From a virus, in IMG/VR virus record IMGVR_UViG_3300027719_000003, positions 1-64,000 of that record: 64,000 nt of DNA, one strand, 5' to 3'. A program made the position numbers and the translations under genes. Of the stretch, positions 55,316 to 63,682 are shown one piece after another; position 1 is the stretch's first letter; every line of letters begins with the position of its first letter. The notes below the pieces were generated by a model, which searched no databases, was not told the DNA's origin, and worked only from the letters and a program-made list of their open reading frames with translations.

Positions 55316-58300
55316 CTGCATCTCCTTTCAGCGTTCCTGCTTCACTCATCTCTGCCCATGATCCATCGATCTCGGACTGCTCCTTTTCGATAGTCAGTGG
55401 TACGTTAATCCAGTCCCAATGCTCCCGTACCTTCTGCGTCCCATAATCCCAATACCAGTAATCAATCAAGTCCTGTTCACTTGGATGGGCGTCGAAAATA
55501 CAACTATCGTGAATCTCTCCAATGATCCTAGAGCGCTCCAGCCGCATGACCTTTTTATTGACTTGATTCATCGTCCATTGTAAAATATGGTACGAACTGC
55601 CTTGCACTGGTGTATTGAATGTATTATTTCTACTCATAGGCCCATAACACTTGAACCCCGTCTTCAGCTCGACATACCCGTGCTTCTGGTAAAATTTCCA
55701 TTGTGACTCACGCCATTCATTATGTACAGGAAAGCGGTCTTCCCACAGGATACGTTCTGCTTCCTGTATATGTCTCTCGAAATCATCGAAATTCTTTACA
55801 CCCTTGTCAAAAAGATGCTGGCGTAAATTATGTACCTCGGCGGTTTCCCACAAGTCCTTAGCAACCTGTTTGTAGAAAGAGCCATAGAACTCGGCAAAAA
55901 CAAATTGGCCCTTCACATCTCCACGTAATGCTTTTGTAACCTCCTCTGGTTTAAGCATGAAGCAATCGGCGGCAGAGTCTCGATGCATGTCGGTAGTAGG
56001 ATCGAGCAGATACTTAATAAGTGTCGGGTCTTTTGAGAACATGCAATTCCCGGAAACTTCCAAAGATTTGTAGTCCATTTCTACAATCCTATTACCTTTA
56101 GAGGGAGTTATGAACTCTCGCAGTAACTTTTTAGCGTTTTTGTCCCGCTTAGGTTGGTTTTGAACGTTTGGAGCGTTGGCAGAATTATGCACGCAAATCT
56201 CATTGGCGATAAAGTTATGCGTATCCTCTACTTCCAGATCATACACATCCACTGCATCAGGAAGGACTTCTACAGCATAAACTGTTCTTACGCCGTCTGC
56301 CAAATACTCATAAGGCAAAATGACTCCTCCTAGCACTAGTTGGAATTTCTTCTCCTTCAGAAGCCTCCCTGCCTCAATATAATCCCCATCATTTTTACGA
56401 ATCAAATGCTCTGGAGTTACATCGAGATGAATTTCATAAATGCCGTCCTCGTTATACCCTCCAATATAATGTAGCCGCACTACATTACGATGCCCAGTCT
56501 TTCCTGCCCACAGGACACGTTTATGTGTCATGGTGTACTTATCCGAATACGTTATAGCGTATGCGTTCTCTATATCCTCTACATTCTCTATACACACTTC
56601 CCTAACATTATTTCCATTAGAGTCGCATATCAGTACCTTACTCCCCCTAGCCACGCAAGACCTAAAAGTATCTACCCTATTGATATTAAAGTACGGATGA
56701 ATCTTCCCACCAATCACCTCAGTCTTGTACTGTGCTATATATGTATTCCGCATCTTGAACAGCTTACGATACGCCAATATATCCTTTATGATCGGCACAT
56801 CCAACTTCGCCAACGTCTCCTCATCCACGCTAGGCTTCTTGGCGTCGGTGTATTTTGTCGGTGTAAGCCCCATAATCTCATAGAGAAGTTTTGATAACTG
56901 TGGAGATGACTGATAATTAAACGTCCCATCTGTCCACTGTCCCAATAAGGGGCTTCCCATGATCTTCTGGTGCTGTACAAGCATCTGCGTGTCCAGTTCT
57001 TCCTGTACCTCCTGTAGCTTGTCAAGAGTGACATTGAACCCATTGGCCTGAGCAATCGTTAATGTCTGTGCCGACTCCATAAAGAATTCAAAACCTTTAC
57101 GCTGAAAGGCAGACATACGGGCAGACTGGCGATCAGCCAGCTTGAAGGTGTAGAGAGAATCCAAGGCACCATAGGTAAGTAAAGGTTCCATGGGGGCACG
57201 ATGTATCTGGTTGATAGCGTTGGCACCATGTAGTTTCTCCTCTGCGGCAGTTGCCTTGAGATATTCATCCACCTCATCATCATACCCAGAGTGGCCGAAT
57301 TCAGTATAGACCATGAACTTGAGGCCCGTAGGCTTTTGGTTACTCAGGCAGTGTTGAGCAAGCATCGTATCCCAATCCCAGTTCGCTACCCAATAGCCGC
57401 ATTGTACATACGTCCATAGCATCTCGAATGAAAGGTTCTGTGCTATTTTCTTGACATCTGAAAGCATAAGAGCCTTCCATGCGGCTTTGAACTTATCACT
57501 CGTAAAGAACGGGAATGAATAGGAAGCATAGCCATCGCTAATCGATACTGACCATATCTTCTGGCCTTCCCGGTGCGGCTTCCTTCCCGTGGTCTCATAG
57601 TCGAACGCCATACGCTTCCAGCTCATAGCCTGTTCAATCCACTCGATAGCCTTTGACTCATCCTGCGTGATGGCAGTCTGGTCTCTATAATCTATTAAAG
57701 ATACTGGCTGTAGATTAAAGGCTTTATAGAGATGATCTTTCCACATACCATAGAAGGCTATGTCTCGTTCATACCGTGGCTTTGATTCATTGCCATCATC
57801 ATACGACTTCCGCTCCATCATAGACGCTACAGACCAGATCGGCGTGAGCCATGTCTTATATTCCTGATCGGGAATATGTTCTCCTACAAAGGCAGAAAAC
57901 GCTAGTCCGGTAATACGTCCAGAAAGGCGTGGCTCAATAAGCGAATCAAAGCCGGTTTCACCAAGAAGAATGATAGACACCGGCTTCAGCTTATTGATAA
58001 GGCTAAGAAGCCTAGAACGACAAGCGCTGATCTCCGTGAAGTTCGGGGCACGATTCTTTGATGGGGCACAATTGATAGCCGTAGTGTAGTAGCAATCCTT
58101 CGCCATGTCAATACCAAGCTGACGAAGGGTATCATGGATGAAACAATACTCTAGGCCAGAACCAAGCTCCCCAGCGTCGTCTTCATCATAGGAAGGCCGA
58201 GTGCCAACGATAAGTACTTGCTTCTGGCCTTCCCCGGTGAAACGGAGCTTAGGGCTATGGCACCCCTCGTTCAGCCTACAATCTTCACACGACAAGGTAG

Positions 58301-58382
58301 AGCGTTTGACTGCTACCTTGGAGGACACCCGCTCATCGCCCCGAATGGTTGGGGCGTCCTCAAGTAAGTTAAAAAACCCCAA
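55299..58382 (-). CDS. DNA polymerase A with N-terminal UDG-like domain and intein
   Basis: The 1027-codon product has four parts. Residues 28-190 resemble family 4 uracil-DNA glycosylase: Cys 32, 35, 105 and 121 have the 4Fe-4S spacing, with INCAPSKNRAP and IILLGETGFDSL. The catalytic GEAPG motif reads GTRPS, so activity is doubtful. A DEDD 3'-5' exonuclease follows (FDYETTG, Asp 261 and Glu 263). The polymerase has motif A VEMDYKSLEVSG, motif B around KGQFVFAEFYGSFYKQ and motif C GEIHDSCIFDA. An intein occupies 576-733. SPO1-type phages also fuse UDG-like domains to PolA. Mature extein is about 869 residues. Confidence 0.93.
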   Translation of the reverse strand: MGFFNLLEDAPTIRGDERVSSKVAVKRSTLSCEDCRLNEGCHSPKLRFTGEGQKQVLIVGTRPSYDEDDAGELGSGLEYCFIHDTLRQLGIDMAKDCYYTTAINCAPSKNRAPNFTEISACRSRLLSLINKLKPVSIILLGETGFDSLIEPRLSGRITGLAFSAFVGEHIPDQEYKTWLTPIWSVASMMERKSYDDGNESKPRYERDIAFYGMWKDHLYKAFNLQPVSLIDYRDQTAITQDESKAIEWIEQAMSWKRMAFDYETTGRKPHREGQKIWSVSISDGYASYSFPFFTSDKFKAAWKALMLSDVKKIAQNLSFEMLWTYVQCGYWVANWDWDTMLAQHCLSNQKPTGLKFMVYTEFGHSGYDDEVDEYLKATAAEEKLHGANAINQIHRAPMEPLLTYGALDSLYTFKLADRQSARMSAFQRKGFEFFMESAQTLTIAQANGFNVTLDKLQEVQEELDTQMLVQHQKIMGSPLLGQWTDGTFNYQSSPQLSKLLYEIMGLTPTKYTDAKKPSVDEETLAKLDVPIIKDILAYRKLFKMRNTYIAQYKTEVIGGKIHPYFNINRVDTFRSCVARGSKVLICDSNGNNVREVCIENVEDIENAYAITYSDKYTMTHKRVLWAGKTGHRNVVRLHYIGGYNEDGIYEIHLDVTPEHLIRKNDGDYIEAGRLLKEKKFQLVLGGVILPYEYLADGVRTVYAVEVLPDAVDVYDLEVEDTHNFIANEICVHNSANAPNVQNQPKRDKNAKKLLREFITPSKGNRIVEMDYKSLEVSGNCMFSKDPTLIKYLLDPTTDMHRDSAADCFMLKPEEVTKALRGDVKGQFVFAEFYGSFYKQVAKDLWETAEVHNLRQHLFDKGVKNFDDFERHIQEAERILWEDRFPVHNEWRESQWKFYQKHGYVELKTGFKCYGPMSRNNTFNTPVQGSSYHILQWTMNQVNKKVMRLERSRIIGEIHDSCIFDAHPSEQDLIDYWYWDYGTQKVREHWDWINVPLTIEKEQSEIDGSWAEMSEAGTLKGDADASNY
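56184..56657 (-). mobile_element. mini-intein in the DNA polymerase
   Basis: Residues 576-733 (158 aa) form a HINT domain: Cys1 in CVARGSKVLICD, block B HLDVTPEHLI, block F VYDLEVEDTHNFIANEI, terminal His-Asn (CVHN) and Ser+1. Removing it restores VDTFRS-SANAPNVQNQP, a conserved polymerase motif. There is no homing-endonuclease domain, so the intein should splice but cannot home by itself. Confidence 0.93.
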
Positions 58383-58392
58383 TCAGTCCTCC

Positions 58393-59160
58393 TTATGCTT
58401 CTTCTATCCGTTTCTTAGCGATCTCAAAGTAAGTATCGTCTTTTTCTATACCGATGAATCTTCTGTATAGGTTCTTGCAAGCTACTCCTGTACTGCCCGA
58501 ACCCATAGCATTGTCTAACACAATCTCGCCTTCAAGCGTGTAGGTCTTAATCAGGTATTCAAGAAGGGCTACTGGCTTTTGAGTTGGATGCACTTTTCCA
58601 CGTGCATCCCTAGCAAAGTATATAAGTTGTTTGGCTAATAGCTTATCTGGTTCGTAATCTCTACCATGATAATTCTGGGTTTCATCCATCACTGTCTCTG
58701 ACCAAGAATCCCCCATCACATCTTTCACATTTTTAGTAATCTTACTGGGATTTTTAGAAAGATGCCTACGGGATACCCCTGCTGGATTTATGGTTTTCTG
58801 TGAATTATACGTGGGCTGATGCGCATAAAACACACTTATAATTTCTATTATTTTTATGGGCATTTTATTACCAAAAAGAAAGTTTGCCCCTTTGTCTTTC
58901 TCCCAGTACCAGTCATAGCGGTAATCCTTTATATTACTCAGCCTCAAAGAACTTGAAAACGGCTCACTACCAAACAAAACTATAGCGCCATCGTTCTTAA
59001 TGATTCTCTTATATTGCTCCCATAGTGGCTCAAACGGGATAACCGCGTCCCACTTACATTTTGTAGTGCCATAAGGAAGATCACATAGAATCATATCGAC
59101 GCTTTTATCTGCTATGCTTTGCATTTCAACAAGACAGTCACCATGAATTAGTGTCGCCAT
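58393..59160 (-). CDS. DNA adenine methyltransferase (DLPY type)
   Basis: The 255-residue enzyme has motif IV LCDLPYGTTKCKWD near residue 25 and motif I VLDNAMGSGSTGVACK near residue 225, the beta-class order, with VHPTQKPVALLEYLI before it. DLPY is a variant of the D-P-P-Y catalytic tetrad of N6-adenine enzymes. It likely protects phage DNA from host restriction. ATG 59160 follows AAGGAGGTAGGA. Confidence 0.87.
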   Translation of the reverse strand: MATLIHGDCLVEMQSIADKSVDMILCDLPYGTTKCKWDAVIPFEPLWEQYKRIIKNDGAIVLFGSEPFSSSLRLSNIKDYRYDWYWEKDKGANFLFGNKMPIKIIEIISVFYAHQPTYNSQKTINPAGVSRRHLSKNPSKITKNVKDVMGDSWSETVMDETQNYHGRDYEPDKLLAKQLIYFARDARGKVHPTQKPVALLEYLIKTYTLEGEIVLDNAMGSGSTGVACKNLYRRFIGIEKDDTYFEIAKKRIEEA

Positions 59161-59170
59161 TCCTACCTCC

Positions 59171-60208
59171 TTACTTCAACGTATTCAGCATCAACGTACT
59201 TCGTTCTCCATACAGCACCAGCATCAGATACTCATGTGTATCCCGCTGTATATGCTTCACACCCATCTTCGTACTCTTCTTGAGGCCATACAAGAACTGT
59301 GTATAGTCTACTTTGAGCGTCACCGGCTCTACATCCAACGGCTCATCAAACTCCACCAATTCCTCATAAGCATCAGAACCGCTATGCGTTTTCACCTCTA
59401 TACCTTCAGGAGATATCGTAATCTCTATCGGGTGTAAATTCTCTTCAGTAGCAGTAAATGGTGCCGCCCTGTTCGCCGCTTCGAGTAGCCCTACCGGGAT
59501 ATCAAAGTTCGGCACTTCTTCGATCTTACACATACCGTAGTACGTCCTTATAAGGTCAGTCTGGTACTGCTCATCATTCAAGCGCCTAAACGCCATCACA
59601 GTAGCACCATCAGTAATCCAGAGATGTGATTGTGATACACCATACGAGCTGAAGATATTCCCCGCTTTAATGATGACCTTGACACCAGAATCGTTAATCC
59701 AGAACCTCGGGGAATCCTTGGAAAGCTCCACGAAGTTTATCCTATTGCGATCAGTGGACATGGCTGAGAACCCATCGAACAGGATACCGGCAAAGGTAGT
59801 CTTGTTGCCGGGGATAAGGCACGATACGAAAGCATCGTAGTAATCTGACGGCAGATCAATCATAGGCGGCGGGGCCAAGTAGAGAACAGAATTCTTCGTT
59901 ACCGGGAACGTCTTGAGAGACGCCTTAGCCTTGCCACCCTTGAGTATAAGCACCGCATCCTTTAACTCTATGCTTACTTCCGGCACGGCGTAACGCTTGA
60001 GCGTCGTGAGAAGGTCATAGATGGAAACGCTTACCTCAAGCTCTTCAGAGAACTTGAATTTGGTTTTGATTGCTATGGTATCAGAGAATGTGTAGAGGTG
60101 GCCGTTGAAGGCTGTAACCCTATCACACCCGCTGATCTGCGTACTGGTAGAAGCCCCCGGCACTACAATCTCCAAAGCCGCTATTAGTTTTAGTCGATCT
60201 ACTTTCAT
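59171..60208 (-). CDS. sliding clamp (DnaN-like)
   Basis: The 345-residue protein shows the repeating beta-alpha layout of clamps: VDRLKLIAALEIVVPGA, VSIYDLLTTLKRYAVPEVSI, LKGGKAKASLKTFP and a final HEYLMLVLYGERSTLMLN. There is no catalytic motif. It fits a DNA polymerase processivity ring loaded by the gene at 49290. ATG 60208 overlaps the next gene. Confidence 0.75.
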   Translation of the reverse strand: MKVDRLKLIAALEIVVPGASTSTQISGCDRVTAFNGHLYTFSDTIAIKTKFKFSEELEVSVSIYDLLTTLKRYAVPEVSIELKDAVLILKGGKAKASLKTFPVTKNSVLYLAPPPMIDLPSDYYDAFVSCLIPGNKTTFAGILFDGFSAMSTDRNRINFVELSKDSPRFWINDSGVKVIIKAGNIFSSYGVSQSHLWITDGATVMAFRRLNDEQYQTDLIRTYYGMCKIEEVPNFDIPVGLLEAANRAAPFTATEENLHPIEITISPEGIEVKTHSGSDAYEELVEFDEPLDVEPVTLKVDYTQFLYGLKKSTKMGVKHIQRDTHEYLMLVLYGERSTLMLNTLK

Positions 60209-60399
60209 TCGTCATCCTCATCACAATCGTTATGGTGCTCTTCCTTCACTTCAACCGAAGTATCCCACTCTATCGCCGTGCTCACATCTAAGATACTACC
60301 ACAGTCAGGACACTCCAGTTCCTCATTGCTCAATTCAGTGTCGCCCCACATGGTATGGTCGCACACCGGGCACTCTATAGTCCAAGATGACATTATCAT
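60205..60399 (-). CDS. zinc-ribbon protein, 64 aa
   Basis: CPVCDHTMW and ELECPDCGSI give a CxxC/CxxC zinc ribbon, followed by an acidic tail. ATG 60399 follows GGAGGTTGGT and overlaps the clamp start by four bases. Function unknown. Confidence 0.65.
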   Translation of the reverse strand: MIMSSWTIECPVCDHTMWGDTELSNEELECPDCGSILDVSTAIEWDTSVEVKEEHHNDCDEDDE

Positions 60400-60408
60400 A
60401 CCAACCTC

Positions 60409-60597
60409 CTAGTCTGTTATAACGCTACAAACCTCATCTATAGATGAACCAAACAACCCCTCATTGTCTCTATAGAAGTGCCGTAGTCGATCACACGCAT
60501 ACTGAATAATCTGTGCTTCAAATGCGTCCACGGCCATCAGTGTATACACGTTCTCACTAACACCTAGCTTACTCAATAGGCGCTCTGTATCATTCAT
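60409..60597 (-). CDS. hypothetical protein, 62 aa
   Basis: The product MNDTERLLSKLGVSENVYTL is helical and acidic. It lies in a tightly packed run of very small genes. No family was recognised. Confidence 0.55.
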   Translation of the reverse strand: MNDTERLLSKLGVSENVYTLMAVDAFEAQIIQYACDRLRHFYRDNEGLFGSSIDEVCSVITD

Positions 60598-60605
60598 GCT
60601 GGCTC

Positions 60606-60797
60606 CTACTTGTCATAAAGACAATCCCCATTAGAATTGTACCCATCATACGCCAGCGAACATATTGTCACAGCGGCACACTGGTCACAGGTACACTCTA
60701 CTGACCCTTCATGTTCTTTATGAAATCGTCCACGCATTACTATCAATTCAGTAAAGGAATTATGCCGCGCCCACTCGTCAAGTATCTCTGTTTTCAT
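60606..60797 (-). CDS. Cys-rich microprotein, 63 aa
   Basis: VECTCDQCAAVTICSLAYDG contains four Cys that could bind zinc. The start overlaps the previous gene by four bases (ATGA). Function unknown. Confidence 0.55.
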   Translation of the reverse strand: MKTEILDEWARHNSFTELIVMRGRFHKEHEGSVECTCDQCAAVTICSLAYDGYNSNGDCLYDK

Positions 60798-60976
60798 GTC
60801 GGAATCTCTATCCTTTCGTACCCATCACCTTTTTGACGAAGCTGAAACACTATAGCGGGCCTCCTACAATGAGAGCATCGCCACCCATTGAGTACGTCGA
60901 AAGTAGCCAGATTAGCAGGGCCTTCACGATGACAATAAGGACAAACATAGACATAAGCATTACACTCGTCATTCAT
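60794..60976 (-). CDS. zinc-ribbon microprotein, 60 aa
   Basis: YVCPYCHREGPANLATFDVL followed by WRCSHCRRPAIVF is a classic CxxC/CxxC ribbon. It overlaps both neighbours by four bases. Function unknown. Confidence 0.65.
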   Translation of the reverse strand: MNDECNAYVYVCPYCHREGPANLATFDVLNGWRCSHCRRPAIVFQLRQKGDGYERIEIPT

Positions 60977-61203
60977 ACTTGTCCCCCCTTAATCATCTCA
61001 TCCCACACCTTATCACGAAAACGGCGCAATATCGCTATCTGTTCGTCAAAATCAGTAAGATCACGTTGTAGCCGTTTCTTAACATTGTCCTTTTCTCGTT
61101 CAATCATTTGTATTTCATCATGGATGCCATACACAATAACTTCACGTCGTTTCTCTATTGGGAGTGCATTAAACAGATCACTCCATGCCTTTTCTGTGTT
61201 CAT
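60973..61203 (-). CDS. helical protein, 76 aa
   Basis: The sequence (MNTEKAWSDLFNALPIEKRR ... MIEREKDNVKKRLQRDLTDF) is a charged coiled coil. It overlaps the next gene at one end by a single base. Function unknown. Confidence 0.58.
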   Translation of the reverse strand: MNTEKAWSDLFNALPIEKRREVIVYGIHDEIQMIEREKDNVKKRLQRDLTDFDEQIAILRRFRDKVWDEMIKGGQV

Positions 61204-61409
61204 TAGTCCCCCTCTAACTTCTTACTGGTCTCTATTACTATTTCTAGGTATGTTTGCAATCTAAAAGTATTTCCACAAATATCACATTTTACTTTTTGGT
61301 CTATGTGATTAGTTGGCCCAGAAAAACGAGCGTAATAATTGTCATATTGAGCATCGCAATATGGGCAATAAAACTCGAACTCGTAAATGGAATCACTAGA
61401 GTTTGTCAT
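61203..61409 (-). CDS. zinc-ribbon protein, 68 aa
   Basis: FYCPYCDAQYDNYYARFSGP followed by VKCDICGNTFRLQ forms a CxxC/CxxC ribbon. It overlaps the helicase stop by four bases. Function unknown. Confidence 0.65.
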   Translation of the reverse strand: MTNSSDSIYEFEFYCPYCDAQYDNYYARFSGPTNHIDQKVKCDICGNTFRLQTYLEIVIETSKKLEGD

Positions 61410-62803
61410 TCTGCCATCTCCTCAGCCAACCGGCTATCCAACACAAACTTGCCTATCCGCAGACACGTCAAGGCACACGCCTCATCCCATCGACTTTGTT
61501 CATCTCGATCAAGTAAGACCTTCCACCTCATTATGCCTTTCGGCTTCTCTAGGTTCGTCTGGTTCAATGCTATGAACTTGCTTACGTGTGCCAGCTTACG
61601 CATATCTTCAGCCACGTTGTCGCTCGTAAGATCATCCCCACTCAAACCTGCCCTGTTCGTCTGCGTTGCGGTTAGTACAAGGATATTGCGTTCCTGCGCC
61701 AACCGCTTCAGATTCGACCAGATATCATCAAGCTGGTGCCTATACTCATTATTTTTAGCACCCATAAGGTCAGCATAATCGATTATCAAAATATCAGTTT
61801 CGTAGTCATTATAATATAACAGATTATCCAGAACCGTCTCAATGTCCTTTACCGTTGTAGCTTTGGCGGGCATAGGGATGAACCTACAATCACCACCACG
61901 AAACATACGCTTGATCGTGGACTGCACTTCTGCTACATTCTGAAGGTTCGTTGCTTCCTTGTACACGTCCTTACTCTGTATGCGCCACTTCGTATCTTCC
62001 GTGATCCCCTCATCCACTTCCTTATCCGGTACAAAGTATGGCATAGAAACTGTCGCGTCGATCTTGGGGCTTCCCGTGAGTGACTGCCACGCCCTTCTTA
62101 GTATCTGTGCCTTGGGCATTTCCAACGTTATGAAAACACAACGCTGTCCCTGTGACATCGCCGTCTCTGCACTATAGAGAAGCCCCCACGTCTTACCGCG
62201 CTTCACCGGCGCTATAAACGATATCAAGTCCCCTCTACGGCACGGCCCTACTACCTTACCAACAGCACCCGGAAATGTCAAGGCCACTTCAGCTTCTTCT
62301 ATGAACGCCGATATGATATCACCCGGACGATGCAGGATAGAGTAGCCATCACCTTCGGGCTTCCCCACTCGCTTATAGTTCGCTATGGCACTTTCACCAG
62401 AAGCAGGATCGCCAGAAGCAATGGAAGCATTCAGCTCCTCTACGGTAAGCTCTAGTGAACGGGTCTTGAGGTAGTTGATAGCCTGATCGATATAGAAGTC
62501 GATATTGGAATCATAGTTCGCATCGTTGGAAAGGTTCTGTAGAAATTCTGCTACTGACTCCTGCTCCTCCTCATCACGTAAAGCCTTTCGGCGCTCAATG
62601 TATATATCCTGTATAGCCGCTCCCGGAACGTCATCAAATCGATCTACATATTCTTGTACCCATTCTGACACCACTTGCGCGTAACGAGTCTTGAGCGCCC
62701 GTGGCTTCAAGAGAGGCAATACTTCTTTAGCAAATTGCTTTGATGTGATTAGATGCGTTATTAGTTGTCGTTCAGGAGATAAGTCAAGTTTTGTTCGCGT
62801 CAC
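61406..62803 (-). CDS. DnaB-like replicative helicase
   Basis: The 465-residue protein has an N-terminal helical domain and a RecA-fold motor: Walker A-like SFIAPVKRGKTWGLLYSAET (about 190-210), GQRCVFITLEMPKAQILRRA, Walker B ETDILIIDYADLMG and LVLTATQTNRAGLSGDDL. It unwinds DNA ahead of the polymerase and clamp. The start is GTG 62803 behind AGGGGGATGC. Confidence 0.9.
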   Translation of the reverse strand: MTRTKLDLSPERQLITHLITSKQFAKEVLPLLKPRALKTRYAQVVSEWVQEYVDRFDDVPGAAIQDIYIERRKALRDEEEQESVAEFLQNLSNDANYDSNIDFYIDQAINYLKTRSLELTVEELNASIASGDPASGESAIANYKRVGKPEGDGYSILHRPGDIISAFIEEAEVALTFPGAVGKVVGPCRRGDLISFIAPVKRGKTWGLLYSAETAMSQGQRCVFITLEMPKAQILRRAWQSLTGSPKIDATVSMPYFVPDKEVDEGITEDTKWRIQSKDVYKEATNLQNVAEVQSTIKRMFRGGDCRFIPMPAKATTVKDIETVLDNLLYYNDYETDILIIDYADLMGAKNNEYRHQLDDIWSNLKRLAQERNILVLTATQTNRAGLSGDDLTSDNVAEDMRKLAHVSKFIALNQTNLEKPKGIMRWKVLLDRDEQSRWDEACALTCLRIGKFVLDSRLAEEMAE

Positions 62804-62811
62804 GCATCCCC

Positions 62812-62985
62812 CTATTTCCCACGTGTATCCCTCTCACTAGGATTGTTGTCTCCACAGTATATACAACAATACCCCAAAATCACGGGACTTCCACACTTCT
62901 GGCACTCTTCAATGTGCAAATACATATCTGATAATTCAGCTTTTTTCTTTTTCCACTCTTCCTCTGTTAACTGCTTATACGGCAT
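62812..62985 (-). CDS. zinc-ribbon microprotein, 57 aa
   Basis: A short frame from ATG 62985 begins MPYKQLTEEEWKKKKAELSD and contains ECQKCGSPVI and CCIYCGDNN, a CxxC/CxxC ribbon. The start overlaps the next gene's stop, with GGGAGGACATGAACG upstream. It fills the gap before the helicase. Confidence 0.6.
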   Translation of the reverse strand: MPYKQLTEEEWKKKKAELSDMYLHIEECQKCGSPVILGYCCIYCGDNNPSERDTRGK

Positions 62986-63682
62986 CGTTCATGTCCTCCC
63001 GTTTCGGCTCCTTTGATAGAACAGAATACAATTTCTGTAGCTGAGACCTCCCAACCTCATCGAATTCCTCTGGCACCAACCCCAAATCCACCGCATCAAG
63101 CTGATCCTTGAAGTCTTCATAGGAAGTAAATCCACGTTCTACAATAGCTCCGATGATATTCAGTACAGAATAAATGTGGGAATTCCCCGCAAAGTTCCCC
63201 CGATCCTTGTACTTGTAGCTTCGTATAAGGGAACTCAAGGGATATTCTGAACCGCAGAACCATGTATCCTCCAACAGATGCGCATTCCTCCAATGATCGC
63301 TGTAGTATACTGATGTTACATTCCTATCGTTGATTTCAGCCCCTATTTGAATATGGGCGTAATCGAATGAATCCACAAGCTCTTTGAGAGAAGGATGAAG
63401 ATAATTACATAGCTGTACTATGGTGCCCCCAAGTCTTATTGTAGTGGCATTTTTAGTGGTGGATAAAACAGGAATGTTATCGAAATCCAAACGTTCAAAA
63501 GACGATTTTCCCAAAGATAGCTTTCCTGTAGGGTAAATATCAATATCATTCGGAGGAGACTTGTTAAGTGAATTGCCCCCAACATAAAAATTAAGAATAC
63601 CCAAATCCTGCAAAGCAGCTATTGGTACACGCTTATGAACCCTATCGATAATCCTAGTAGCAATCGTTTCAGTTATCTCCAC
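62975..63682 (-). CDS. nucleotidyltransferase-fold protein
   Basis: The 235-residue product has NFYVGGNSLNKSPPNDIDIY near residue 30, matching the GG[S/N]...D-x-D core of the polymerase-beta superfamily. The second Asp pair and a downstream helical domain agree. It may add nucleotides to RNA, protein or antibiotic-like substrates, or act as a toxin-like enzyme; the substrate cannot be told. GTG 63682 follows ATGGAGGTACAAA. Confidence 0.68.
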   Translation of the reverse strand: MEITETIATRIIDRVHKRVPIAALQDLGILNFYVGGNSLNKSPPNDIDIYPTGKLSLGKSSFERLDFDNIPVLSTTKNATTIRLGGTIVQLCNYLHPSLKELVDSFDYAHIQIGAEINDRNVTSVYYSDHWRNAHLLEDTWFCGSEYPLSSLIRSYKYKDRGNFAGNSHIYSVLNIIGAIVERGFTSYEDFKDQLDAVDLGLVPEEFDEVGRSQLQKLYSVLSKEPKREDMNDAV

